A stretch of 64,000 nt of DNA from Thereva unica. Its lineage: Eukaryota; Arthropoda; Insecta; Diptera; Therevidae. The stretch's first letter is position 1. Each line of letters opens with the position of its first letter. The notes below the pieces were generated by a model. The model saw nothing but the letters and a program-made list of their open reading frames with translations, did no database searches and was not told where the DNA came from. Location of the stretch: positions 126,128,310-126,192,309 of the forward strand of contig OX465282.1 in NCBI GenBank assembly GCA_949987705.1, read 5' to 3'. Below are positions 33,745 to 45,218 of the stretch, piece by piece. Position numbers and translations under genes: made by a program.

Positions 33745-33935
33745 TAGAGCACAGTTAGAATGATAAAAAAAAAGTTTTCACTCGCTTTCCTTCGACTATC
33801 GGTTCAAGTTTTCGGTCTAATCCGATATTCGGACATGAATCGGAACCGATAGTCGGATCGAAATAAAAAATAACCTAAAACATGCCCAACAAAATACTGA
33901 ATCTTCCAGTGAAAGACTCACCGTAACCGAACGTG
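33745..33935 (+). repeat. Dispersed repeat (family B), copy 2
   Basis: Same block order as 33281-33460 with moderate divergence. It begins with the TTAGAATGATAAAAAAAA motif also seen near 17424. Confidence 0.55.
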
Positions 33936-34261
33936 CAAGTAAAAAAATGGAACTTCAGGAGGTGGAACAACCTCCTGTCATAACCATTGACGAACTAGCA
34001 GACAAGCATGGATGTGGCTATTCAACCGTTCATCGATATCTTTATACCTTCATGCTTCCTTACCAATTTTCAGAGTCTTAATCGCGCCGCAGAGAATATT
34101 TACTCTTCCTTTCTGTCATGTCAATGTATTTACTCTTCTTTTCTGTCATGTCTCTTTTTTTTATCGAATTGTGACTGGCAATCAAAGGTGGATCCAGTAC
34201 AAAAATATAGAGGAAACTCCCCGAAACCCAAGTTTAATCAGGTCGAACCAACATAGTAATA

Positions 34262-35026
34262 TAGTCCAGGCGCTAGAGCAGTGAAAGCTATTACTTTTGG
34301 TTATGGCGTGATGTAACGGACTTTTTTGGTGGAATCGGTCAGAAGTGATATCCTCAACAATATTTAGGGGGTGCGCAAGCATGAAACTCCCAGGAAAACT
34401 TTTGGTAGCCCAAAAACTGAAAAGTTCACTAAAAATTCCCTGTTTTTTGGCCTTTCTTGTTAAATATCTCTTAACGAAGGCTTCTAGGCGAAAAATTTGT
34501 TGAGCATGTTTTGTTCGTTATTGAATTTGCTAAAACTTACCCTAAGGTGGATTTTCGAAATTTGAATTTTTGCATTGCAAAATAGCCGAAAACCGCGAAA
34601 AAAAGTACCTCACTTTAAAGTTAGCACAAGGAAAGGAGAGACCATTATCTTCCAATTTAATTCTGGAATTAGATAGTTAAAGGCATGATTAACTTATATC
34701 CAAAACCCGATCATGGTCGGTCAAATAGTTTTTGCATAATGAATTTTGCAATTAAGTGAATTTAAAAAGTTAAATTTGTTACTGCGCCAAAAGAAAAACT
34801 CCCATGTTGGTCCTGATTTTTTTACGTATGCTCTAAGACTCTCTTTACAATATCCAATCATTAAAATTCTGGTTTTTAAATTTTTTTTATGGTTTTTAAT
34901 TTTTTTAAGATTTTTGGCAAAAAACTGCAACTAAGGCGTTTTTTCCACAAAAATTGCTAACTCGGCGACACCAGGAATTGCTAGGCGCGTTTCAAATTCG
35001 CTCGAAAAAGGACTCAGTTTCTATTG
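34262..35026 (+). repeat. Left arm of the 5-kb inverted repeat
   Basis: It matches 38510-39264 in inverse. The first 40 bases diverge more than the rest. Identical 62-codon open frames in the two arms simply reflect the duplication. Confidence 0.85.
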
Positions 35027-36187
35027 CACCAATTTAACTGCTTTTTTTTATATTTCAAAAAGGAATCAAAAAGGTTTAATTTTACTGGATGAATCGATAT
35101 GGACAATTTTTTTTCAGACTAGTAGAGGCCGAGTAGTTGCTTAGAGCGTGGTGTTAGTACAATTGTACAATACAAAGGATGTCATTGTGAGTTTCTAGAC
35201 TAATATTCATTCAGCAGCAGAAGAGCCGGTTCTTCAAGTTAATCTACACTGGTATTCTTTCATCGCGAGTAACTTCAGCGGGAAAACTATCGAGGGGTTA
35301 CTTTTGTAACCCAAGAATTCTTTAATGATTTGTGTAACGGCCTGCATGGTAATCGAAAAATTCTATTGGAAATTTAGGAAATTGGAAGTCTTTACATTGT
35401 AATGACTAGGTAAGCAACTAGCTAATGACTTGTGGAATATATTAGTTGGAGATTTAATGTGCTTTTATTATTCTTTGTCTTTGTTTTGTCGAAGCCTCTT
35501 TTCTTGAGTTTATTCCGACAAAGTGCAGTCAAAAAGATTTCTTGCTGGTAAAATCCTCACCAAATGTAGCAGAAATGGAATGGTAATTTCGGAAAGCAAT
35601 GCTGAAAAGAGTAGCAGTAATTTATCCTGCATACCTTACATGGTAATATATGTATTCAATTAATACATTTCACCTCTGAAATAAGTCTTCGTCTATAATG
35701 CCTACGGTATGTACTTACCACCCTATATTTAATTCCCATATATGAGCACAATTTTGCAATATGCGACATTAAAAGGTAATAAAAGTTGGTTTTTTGGCAT
35801 TGCTTTTTCCAACTATAAAAAATTTGTTTTATTTTTCAATTTAGTTTTATTTTTCTCGAAAAATTTGGTTATTGAAGACTTCTAGATTTAAATTCATAAA
35901 TGGTATAGAACAGTGGTGTTGTGCTAATTTTTTTTTTTACCGGAACGCGTATATATAATTATATAGACAGGGCCGATCCTGGGTAGGCGGCCGCTCTGTG
36001 CCTCATGTCCCAAATTTACTCACATACATACTCAAATTCTTACACTAAGGGTGGGAAATGTAAAAACTACAAAGATGGGAATTTCATCTATCAATACAGA
36101 AAAAAAAACGTTCCGGACTCCGGTTCACGGTTCGGAAAAACAAGCCGGTTCGTTCCGGTTTTTGTTCGGTTCAAACCCTTTTTTATA
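35027..36187. other. Interior of the inverted-repeat structure, unassigned
   Basis: AT-rich DNA. At about 35967 a CAGGGCCGATCCTGGG sequence resembles a hAT-type terminus, but no partner end was found. Confidence 0.4.
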
Positions 36188-36194
36188 ATAATAC

Positions 36195-36990
36195 CATAGA
36201 CAAATAAAAGGAAAGATGTTCCATTTCATATAAGAAAAGTGTGCCCTTTCCTGATGAAAGAGCTTTTCTATTTCCTCCATTTAAGCTTCCTCCAAACGAA
36301 ATCTGCCCCCGCTAAATCATTATTTTCGGTGGCACTGTCAAGAGACTTGAGTAAGTTTCATATTTGGAGAGAGTAAAACTAAATGAAAAGAAAAATGTTA
36401 GGGATGGATGGGAGCATAGGAGAATGGTCGAGTTGTTTGCGTTTGCGCTTTTTTTACAGGTTTTCTTATTTATGAAATACGGCATACGTACATATATAAG
36501 AATGTTTATATTTTTTTCTAGGAAAATTTTATTAAGGGGATAAAATTGTTGGCGGGAATCTATTTGAATAAGAAAACAGCTGTTTGATTTTTGTTTTCTA
36601 GAGTTTAGACATTATTAAAAATGTTTTCCTGTTGAATCGTCTCTCTTTGTATACTTTCCAGAAAATCCATGTTTTGTTCCATGTTACGTGATTCAATCAT
36701 CGTTGAGGCGTTAACCTGGGACTAAAAGACTGAAAGGCACTTTCCTTTAACTTCAGCGATGTTGTATGAGCGATATCAACCTTGCCGATATATCTTGGGA
36801 TTACTGGGCTGAAAGGCTAATCGGTCGTTGCTATATATTTTTTAATTTTTTTAAACAGAACCTGGCAACGCTGACTATCGTTAGCCATATGATGTACATT
36901 ATACTGTGTATTGAATCTGTTATTATTTTAAACATTTACACAGCACAGGTCTTATTTGAAATGGAACATCTTTCCTTTTATTTGTCTATG
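36195..36990. mobile_element. 796-bp non-autonomous TIR element with 7-bp target duplication
   Basis: Inverted termini begin CATAGACAAATAAAAGG and extend about 40 bases. The perfect 7-bp repeat ATAATAC flanks it (36188-36194 and 36991-36997). No transposase is visible. A 7-bp duplication would fit a P/Galileo-type element, but superfamily is uncertain. Confidence 0.7.
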
Positions 36991-37209
36991 ATAATACTTA
37001 CATATAAAAATTCGTCAAAAATTAGAAAAAAAAATCAGCAATTCTTTTTAATTTTTTTTTTCAATACGTCAGCCAATTCTCGTTATCAGAAATCATCTTT
37101 AGTTCCGGAACGCGTTCCTGTCCAAAAAGGAAGTACCGGAACGACGGTGCATTTTTAATCTAATGTTCCAAAATTTTTAAGGAATAGTTGGTTTTTCGTT
37201 AATAGTTAA

Positions 37210-38210
37210 GAATAGTGATGTACAAGAATGGTCATTCAGTTTTCTCCTCCAAGCTTCTCGCTGACTGGCTAGAGTCCTCCAATTTCGTACGCCCAACAGG
37301 TGTTCAGCGTCTGTATCTACGGCAGCTTTTCCTCGGCCATCCTGCTGTCACCGATTATGATTCCCTTATACACTGATAAAAAAACATTCTTAGCTTAAGA
37401 CAATTTTTTTTTGAACGAAGCAAATCATGTTTTGGATATAAGGAAAACAAAATTGTCTTCGGATAAGCAATACTCATAGTCTTGGTTTTATTGTCTTGGA
37501 TGAAGGCAAAAGTTGACTAGAAGTAAGAAAAAAAATGCTTGGTTTGAGATACTCATTTTTTTAATTTAAGCAACTCAAGGTAATAAAATAGTGAATTGCC
37601 TCAATAAATATTGTCGAATTAAAGCTTCATCGTGTCTTTATTTAATACAAATGTTGTTTTTAATAAAAAAATTAGTTTCTTGAGTAAAAATTACAACAAT
37701 CTTATTTCGAGAAGAAAATATCTTGCCCGAAAATATAAGTGTTGAGCGAAGAAATATAATTGCTTGGCTCAAGAATTTCTAGTGTCTCACTCTGACACAG
37801 CATTCTCATGTTAAGACTGAAAAATGTTTCAACTCAAGACAACGAAAGGAAGACTATGGAATTGCTGGAATCAAGACAATTTTTTTATCAGTGTATCTGA
37901 TTATCATTTTATCTTTATTCCACATACCGTTTACGTTTAATGGTCCAATAATGTGTCTTAAGATTTTTTCTCAAAAGCTCCTAATTAGTTTGCGACTTCA
38001 GGCCTTATAAGAGATTTGTATAGTTCAAATTTAGTTTTCCTGTATAACAATCTTGATTGAAGTACTTTACGCAGTGAATAAAAACTTTGAATGCCCTGTT
38101 GTATTCTACTTTTAACTTCCTCCAGCTCTTCGTTTGTTGACGACACTATTGTTTCTAGGTATTTAAAGCTGTTCCCTACCTCTATATTGGTCTCGAAGTC
38201 TTGTCTTCGG
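37210..38210 (-). pseudogene. LINE 3' portion, split by a MITE
   Basis: The minus strand encodes thumb-domain sequence (NSFKYLETIVSSTNEELEEV, then SRIQQGIQSFYSLRKVL and KFELYKSLIRPEV), and, beyond the MITE, a C-terminal tail (AEHLLGVRNWRTLASQREAW). These are typical of the region after the RT palm in insect LINEs. Stops and shifts are present. The family is different from the LINE at 45 kb. Confidence 0.65.
37371..37893. mobile_element. 523-bp MITE with TA target duplication
   Basis: Inverted termini CACTGATAAAAAAA are flanked by TA at 37369-37370 and 37894-37895. The interior is AT-rich with repeated AAGACAAT-like motifs. It interrupts the LINE remnant at 37210-38210. Tc1/mariner-like by its TA target. 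Confidence 0.75.
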
Positions 38211-38246
38211 CTTGTACATTAAGCAAAACCAAGAATAAGATTACCA

Positions 38247-38308
38247 CTTAGCCATGCTCGCAAGACCAAGACCAAGGCTTAGCCGTGCTCGCAAGACAAA
38301 GGCCAAGA
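38247..38308 (+). repeat. Two-copy tandem repeat (31 bp)
   Basis: CTTAGCCATGCTCGCAAGAC is repeated 31 bases later as CTTAGCCGTGCTCGCAAGAC. Confidence 0.7.
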
Positions 38309-38509
38309 CTATATTAGTTTTGTCTTGTTCACTAGTTATGAAGATTTTAATTTTGAAGTGTTGGATTAATTTTAAATGTTTTAACGTTCCGTGCAGCAAG
38401 CCGCACCACGTCCGAGCTAGTAACAACAAAAAAATTCAAACAAAACTCGGTAATTTTTCTAATTTGTTTAAGAAATTATGTTTAACAATATTTTATTGAA
38501 AGTTGTGCT

Positions 38510-39264
38510 CAATAGAAACTGAGTCCTTTTTCGAGCGAATTTGAAACGCGCCTAGCAATTCCTGGTGTCGCCGAGTTAGCAATTTTTGTGGAAAAAACGC
38601 CTTAGTTGCAGTTTTTTGCCAAAAATCTTAAAAAAATTAAAAACCATAAAAAAAATTTAAAAACCAGAATTTTAATGATTGGATATTGTAAAGAGAGTCT
38701 TAGAGCATACGTAAAAAAATCAGGACCAACATGGGAGTTTTTCTTTTGGCGCAGTAACAAATTTAACTTTTTAAATTCACTTAATTGCAAAATTCATTAT
38801 GCAAAAACTATTTGACCGACCATGATCGGGTTTTGGATATAAGTTAATCATGCCTTTAACTATCTAATTCCAGAATTAAATTGGAAGATAATGGTCTCTC
38901 CTTTCCTTGTGCTAACTTTAAAGTGAGGTACTTTTTTTCGCGGTTTTCGGCTATTTTGCAATGCAAAAATTCAAATTTCGAAAATCCACCTTAGGGTAAG
39001 TTTTAGCAAATTCAATAACGAACAAAACATGCTCAACAAATTTTTCGCCTAGAAGCCTTCGTTAAGAGATATTTAACAAGAAAGGCCAAAAAACAGGGAA
39101 TTTTTAGTGAACTTTTCAGTTTTTGGGCTACCAAAAGTTTTCCTGGGAGTTTCATGCTTGCGCACCCCCTAAATATTGTTGAGGATATCACTTCTGACCG
39201 ATTCCACCAAAAAAGTCCGTTACATCATGCCAAAACCACTGGAAATGCTCCAGCGCCCGGACTA
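38510..39264 (-). repeat. Right arm of the 5-kb inverted repeat
   Basis: The inverse of 34262-35026. Confidence 0.85.
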
Positions 39265-39765
39265 ATAGTGATGCTATGTGTTTGGTGGTATATGAAGGGC
39301 TTAATCCACTATGATCTGTTAAACCCTTATTAGACCGGCTTAAGTCAGCATTAGCAAAAATTAATCACATTTTGTTTCAAGACGACTTACATTCAACAAG
39401 AACGACTTGACAGAATCTGGAGGAATTTGAATGGGAAATGAACCCGCATCCCTATATTCACCGGACATGGTCCATGGTAAAACTGTGCATTCAATAGAAT
39501 ATGTAGCTCTAATAAGTCATCTCGACGGCTTAATTGGTTAAAAATAGGATACCACAGCTCTGCTTACATTGGGTCTTTACTTAGCGGACGATGCACTTCT
39601 TTATCCACATGATAATCTATACTACCGGTGTCGCAGCCTTTATCGGCTAGTTGGCGAGATTCACTAATTTCAGAAGAAATAACACTCTGACGAAGCTGCC
39701 TACCGCCAATGACAACTTTGTCTCAGTCGGCTACTTAAAAAAATAGTCATACAATTTCCGATAGT
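39265..39765. other. Unassigned DNA
   Basis: No coding signal. Nothing I can place in a repeat family. Confidence 0.35.
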
Positions 39766-39945
39766 TAAAATGCCAAGTGCACTGCTTCCTCCTCCTGCAT
39801 CCACCACACTCCCTTTAACCTATTCTATCCTTCGAGCTAAGCTTACTAGTAAACATTGCACCATGACGAGAACGACATGACGGACTGGTAATATAAACGG
39901 TGCCACCAAAGCTTAAACTTTCATATAAAAAAAATCAGAATAGTA
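39766..39945 (+). mobile_element. LINE 3'-end fragment
   Basis: The plus strand matches the 3' end of the LINE at 43600-44395: CTATCCTTCGAGCTAAGCTT, ACATTGCACCATGAC, ACATGACGGACTGGTAATA and an A-rich terminus. There is no ORF left. Confidence 0.6.
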
Positions 39946-40184
39946 CTTAAGAACTATTTTTCGTCATGGGCAAAGGCAATGTCGGAAGAGGGGCGTTCAA
40001 AATCTACCAGTTAGACCAAAATAGCTTGCTAGAAAATGAACTGCAAACTCGTTTCTAAAAACTTAAAGTTGTTGTCTACTTTTAAACGGTTAGCTCCGTT
40101 TGATGAAAGTAAATATTGAAAAGTGTTTCATTCGTAAACATTTGTAGCCTGTTCTAAGTAGAAATGAATTTTCTATACCCTCCA

Positions 40185-40745
40185 ATTGTGTGTACATATC
40201 AGTACTCGGCCATTTGAGCCGTTGAGAGTCATAGTGGCGTAAGTCATGTTTTATTAATTCGGAGTAAAATGAAACTCCGCGTTGTTCTTAAAAAAAAAAT
40301 CCCGTCTAGAGATACGAATATGTAATTCTTTTATGCCACTTTATAAACTATCAAAATTTTAGAATATAACCTTTAGTTTGTTTTTGTCAGTCAAAACAAC
40401 CCTTTTACAAGCTTTATACATAATATTAACTTCGTTTTCTGTGTGGGACAAATTTTGCGACCGATTTTTCGGCCACTTCCCGATATCCGGTGATGCTCAA
40501 ATTTGGCACGTAATGATAACAACACGCTGCCGTCTGGGGTTCTAACGGTAACTTATAGCTACTTTTAATATGGGGCTGAACAGGGTGATGCGTAAATAGT
40601 ATAATTTAGTTTTAACTCAATTTTTGAAAATTTTTGACTTACGCCACTATGATTCTCAACGGTTCATTTAAATCTTTGGGCAAGTTTGGCCGTGTGAGTT
40701 CTTATGTGCTTCCAAGTAGACGGTGTTCGCCCGTTGTAAGGTATT
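40185..40745 (+). repeat. Dispersed repeat (family A), copy 1, interrupted by a MITE
   Basis: Parts flanking the MITE read TCAGTACTCGGCCATTT and AAATCTTTGGGCAAGTTTGG, then GGTGTTCGCCCGTTGTAAGG. They align with copies at 45.1, 53.4 and 61.8 kb. A segment present in those copies (AATGGTTAAAAACTC) is missing here. Confidence 0.65.
40216..40665. mobile_element. 450-bp TIR element inserted in repeat A
   Basis: Inverted termini GA(G/A)CCGTTGAGA(G/A)TC continue into ATAGTGGCGTAAGTCA and are flanked by ATTT (40212-40215 and 40666-40669). The empty-site sequence in the copy at 45.1 kb (GGCTATTTAAATC) has a single ATTT, confirming the insertion. No coding content. Superfamily uncertain. Confidence 0.7.
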
Positions 40746-41822
40746 TCTATTCTGGTTATTGTATAATTTGTGCATAGTAACATTCTACCTAAAAGAAATG
40801 TCTTTAAAAAGTTAAGGGCGTATAAAAATATATCGCGCGGGCGCCAAAATACCTAAGGTCGGCCCTCACTGCGGATATGTGAAAGCTGCAATGTCGAAAA
40901 CCTTTCTATCTTTGTTCACCTTTGCATTTCCATGATCGTCCTGCGAGAGTCGTTTTTAAGTGGTCCCCTACTAAGTACTAACCACATCCAATGCTGCTTG
41001 ACCTCCGTGATCGAACGAAACCGGTAAATGGCATCCCTTTCAGCCACCACCAACGTTTAAAGTACTTCCCCATAAGTGTTTAAAGGATTAATAAGTGCTT
41101 TATTTTCAAACACTACTATCGTTTTGTACTTTAAGTTAAACTAAAGTGTTTAATTTCTGTTAAACACTTTAAGTGTTGAGGAATAATTTGGAATTTGGAG
41201 AAGAATTTTGCAGTTTACATTATTTGTATTATCATTAGTTTAAAGTCTCTTAATTTTTGAAATGAATAAATTATAAAAAAGCCGCATTATTTATGGAATG
41301 ATTCAATATATTTTGATATTACTTTTTTCACTCACCAAATCGATTAGCCGACTTAGCCATCCAAAAGCTGTAATTATTATGAATTTGTATGAAAGTCACA
41401 TCTCTATTCATTCATTCTAAAAAATTTATTCTAAAGGTATTTTTAAAAAATATTATATTATTTCATCACGTTTCTCCATTTTGTACTTAATAGTGTTAAT
41501 CGATTTGGCAAGTAAGGGGCACACATTGCGTCAACTATGAAAACACAAATGGCGCCAAAATTAACTTTTCCACATTTGTTAGGACACCCTTTATTTCTTA
41601 ACTAAAAAAATCCACATAAATATAAATATTGTAAACAAAAATCACAGTCTCGGCATCTTTGTTCCATTGAACGTTGTAAATTCCATCCACTGTACTCTAA
41701 AATCCTCCTTTCAACCATAAATCTATGCTATTTTCCCAATTTACAAACGAACCACGCGCATCTTAGGCTTATGTAAATTTAATGTGGAGCTACAATAAAC
41801 ATTTATTATTCTTTTATTGCAG
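40746..41822. other. Unassigned DNA upstream of the candidate microexon
   Basis: At about 40850-40874 there is a minus-strand CAGTGAGGGCCGACC that resembles a hAT terminus, without a partner. The last 25 bases are pyrimidine/AT-rich and end TTTTATTGCAG, a good splice acceptor. Confidence 0.4.
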
Positions 41823-41864
41823 GAAGGAAGCAGCTCTATCATCAAATATTTAAAAACACTACGG
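41823..41864 (+). CDS. Candidate 42-base host microexon
   Basis: The segment is preceded by a T-rich tract ending TTATTGCAG and followed by GTATGTACC, a good insect donor. It is exactly 42 bases. Two of three phases are open: phase 0 gives EGSSSIIKYLKTLR and the phase skipping two bases gives RKQLYHQIFKNTT. I recognise neither. The surroundings (about 41.6-43.3 kb) show no transposon signatures, so host intronic context is plausible. It does not connect in frame with 1008-1153 without further exons. Chance splice-like flanks around a 42-base interval are possible. Confidence 0.25.
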
Positions 41865-43370
41865 GTATGTACCGAAGGAGCTCATAAATTCTATTTTAAT
41901 TTTTTTCCTATGTTTTTAAGAGAGAAAAAAGTAACAAAATTCGATATATTCACTGCCATAAATCCGTGACACCTACGCGCCGAATTAAGCAAAACCTGAT
42001 TATGTTAATGGAACTCGGAGCATAGAGAGCCACTTAAAAACGTCAATGAAAATTTATGAAATTAGATTTGGAAAGAGGAAAGGAAAAAAATGGCTTTAAT
42101 CAAATCCGAGCTGCGGGGATAATCTAAAATGCATGCTAACTAAGTAGAGGCCCGAGCCGTAGCTGAAACGAACGAACGTACATAACCCTTTCACCTCGCG
42201 TCCACCTGATATATAGTCATTATGAATGTTTGTAATATTTTAATTTATTCTTTGGTTTTAACCGCGACGCTGCCGCAGCACTGTTACCTGTTAACAGGTG
42301 TGAAATCCAATAGGGCTAATTAGCCGCTGTTAACTAACTATTCCGAATGTTTGCATAATTCATGCATGAAGGGTTTTCTCTCTTCTTTTGTTCAATGGCA
42401 CCTGGGGAGGAAAGTAGTAGCGAAAAAAGGTAAACTATTAATTAAGATTGGGATATGCAAATATGCGGGCTTTATGTTAAACAAATGCTGCTGCTGCATC
42501 AGGGGAGCATGAAGATTTATTTTGCACTTTATTCGAAAAAGGTAAGTTTTTAATTAAAAGAGGTGTTGACACATTGCTTGAGAAATTTTTCTGTTATGGA
42601 AATTATATTTGGATTTTTTTGTTTCGTACAAAAAAAAAGAGTGACTGGGCTGCTCTTTTTGTGTTTTATTCAAATTGTGGAAAAAAACTAAACAAATAAG
42701 CTGACAGTATTTAATTACTTAAATTAAAGGGAAATTTTTCAGTATTTGAGTCATGGAAAACGATTAAAATTGTGACTTTTATTTTTAATGATTACATTTG
42801 GTGTATTGAAGTTAGGCCTTTCACCATTATTTTTGGGGGAATACCACGCAAGATCAATTTAACCCTTGTATGACCTTGGTTTTTATTGGACTGAATATGG
42901 CTTGAAAGTTTTTTTTTTTGTTGTTGAATACTTGGTCATTCATTTACATCAGTCAATCGGCATCAATTAGTGAGAGTAGTCCATTCATTAATACTGTATA
43001 AAGAATTTTAACAAAAATACGGCTAAGAATTTTTTTGTGCACCAATGTCGTGTTTATGGCAGTCCGTAAGTGTAAATATACATATTCAATTTTAATAAAC
43101 ATTGAGATATATAAAAGTGTTCTATCCTATAAACTGAAGCCGTGAATATTTTTATGTTAAATTACGCATTTTTCATTAAAAAATTTCGTTTTGGGTTTTT
43201 TATGTTAATATAAAAGTTCGTCTCAATTGTTGCAAAAATTCAAGCGTCATAATCTTATCTCACAGAATTTTTGAGGTTTCTTGCTAAAAACAGATGTAGT
43301 ATGTAAAGTTTTGTAGTTTTATAATGTATTTTTAAACTTAAGGATTTTTAATTTAATTATATTTATATTT
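41865..43370. other. Unique, transposon-free DNA; possible host intron with regulatory sequence
   Basis: No repeat or coding signal. A perfect 14-base palindrome, ACCTGTTAACAGGT (42286-42299), with an adjacent CAGGTG E-box, lies next to TAATTAGCC and CACCTGGG motifs. This could be a cis-regulatory cluster, but nothing demonstrates it. Confidence 0.35.
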
Positions 43371-43599
43371 TTATAACTAGCTGGAACCCTTGGGCCTCGC
43401 TGATTCCATAAGCCAATAGTATGGCGTGCGCCAAAACAATTGAGAATCTTTAAATCGCTTTTTCCATGGGCAGCGAGAGTCTCAAATTCCACCATGAAAG
43501 TACATTCGAAGAGAAAAGTGTCACTCCGTTAGTTTAAAACCCCAAATCACCCGCTCTTTTATATTTCCAATTATAATTTAACGATCTCACTGCCACTCT

Positions 43600-44395
43600 T
43601 TTTTTTTGTGGTAAGATGAAGCTTAGGAGTCACCCTTTGTACTACTAGCCCGTCATGTCTTACAAGTCATGGTGCAATGTATAGTGCTAAGCTTGATCTG
43701 AAGGAAAGATGAAATAGGATAGGTTAGGGGTCTGAAGGGTGCATGAGTAGATGTCGATTAACCTTGTGTTTGAACTCTGAGATGTTATATGAGCTCAGAA
43801 ACACAGATTGCGGAAGAGAGTTCCACAATCGAGTTGTTCTATTTATAAACGAACTGCTAAACCGTAATGTGCGTGAAGGGGAGGGCTGCAGGGTGAAGGG
43901 GTGAGCCGAGTTGGCTAGTCTTGTGTTGCGGGAAAAAAATTGCCGTGTAGGCAGGATGTTTTTAATTTCAGCGGAGCAATGGCTATGATAATAGCGGTAA
44001 AACTTGCTGAGCGCTGCTACATTCCTACGGTGGATTAAAGGATCGATGCAAAGGGATGAGTTTGATGGCGCGGTTTTCCACCTTGTCTAGCCAAGCCAAG
44101 GTAGATTGTAGCCAAGGCAGCTGGATGAAGGAGAAACTTACATCTTTTAAGGGAGCCGAGGCATTGATACGCTTGTTTGGTGACTTGGAGTTTGTGATTA
44201 TTCCATCGCAGATCGTTGGATAGAGTCACGCCGAGGATGTTCAGATATGAATCAGCTGTTATATTATCCTCGCCCACTGAAATGGAGGGAAGGTTGGTGC
44301 AGGTTTTGGTGGAGAATAGACAGTACTTGGTTTTGGTTTCATTGAACTCGACACGATTCTTGCGGCCCCAATCAAGAATGTGTTGAATATCCGGT
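43600..44395 (-). pseudogene. LINE reverse transcriptase C-terminus and 3' end
   Basis: From 44395 downward the minus strand reads ILDWGRKNRVEFNETKTKYC, then a stretch with LNILGVTLSNDLRWNNH and KQAYQCLGSLKRCKFLLHPA. After frame changes it reads FINRTTRLWNSLPQSVF and FKHKVNRHLLMHP, then a 3' end with an A-rich terminus near 43606. The RLWNSLP...F..K...N motif is the classic C-terminal end of Jockey/I-like elements. Stops and shifts make it non-functional. Two further 3' fragments of this family lie at 2496 and 39766. Confidence 0.75.
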
Positions 44396-45218
44396 TAATG
44401 CAAATATTGGCTTGAAAGGTCTTGAGGGAACACTCTTTCTCAGAGCACAGCTTTATAGAGTTCCAACTGCAAGACTATAGCTCCCCCAGCTTCTAAAATA
44501 AGGAATTGCCGGATGACAAATGGGGTAACCATGCTAGGCTTATTGCGAAGAACCTTGCTCTGCTTCCCAATAACCAACAACAACTCGGCATCATTGTCAA
44601 CATTTTTACAAAGTTGCAATGCAGTTACTCCTTGAACAAAGTTTATCCAAACAGACCGCACAAAGAGGCCTCCAAACCTCCTGGGTGGTTTCGCGAAATT
44701 GAAATACTCCGAAAGGAGTGCCGAAAGGAACTCTCAAAGAAATCATTTTGGGGGGCTAGTGTGACGTTCGCTCCGCAACAAAACTCAGAACTCACCGAGA
44801 AAAACATCAGGAAATCCGGTGCTCATATCTTCGAACATTTTAAAATTGTTATCAATATACCGCAACTAAATGTTTTATTTTTTTAGTTTTTCGAGCGATT
44901 CAATAACAATATTTTCCTATTAAAATATAAATCAAAACGCACCCCCTAGTTCACGTACAACAAACCGACAACTGGCGAGCTCGTTCCTCTTGTGCATCGC
45001 TAATCTTGTAAGATAAATCGATAAATCTAGATAACGAAAATGTTGAAGTTCCCATAAAACAAATTCAACAATAAATTTGGTGTAGATTCTTTGCTGACCC
45101 AAATTTGCCGTTGAATGCCCGCTTGTACAGATTAGTTCTTGGCTATTTAAATCTTTTGGTCAAGTTTGCCCGTCGTGAGGTCGTATGTGCTCCCATTAAA
45201 CATGGTTAAAAATTCTAC

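Larger units (their letters stand above)
34262..39264. mobile_element. 5-kb long-inverted-repeat structure, probable foldback or TIR transposon
   Basis: Arms of about 765 and 755 bp (34262-35026 and 38510-39264) are nearly identical in inverted orientation. The outer ends are TAGTCC(A/G)GGCGCT. An imperfect 8-bp direct repeat, ATAGTAAT / ATAGTGAT, lies at the edges (34253-34260 and 39265-39272). The 3.5-kb interior holds two MITEs and a LINE remnant and no recognisable transposase, so a non-autonomous element later invaded by others is the simplest reading. An inverted segmental duplication is the alternative. Confidence 0.6.

Noticed and set aside
34746..38790. Identical 62-codon open frames at 34746-34934 and 38602-38790
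   Set aside because: They lie in the two arms of the inverted repeat, so identity follows from the duplication. The composition is that of translated AT-rich DNA.
35967..40874. A hAT element between CAGGGCCGATCC (35967) and the inverse terminus near 40874
   Set aside because: The two ends are not sufficiently alike and no flanking duplication was found. They are noted only as isolated terminus-like sequences.
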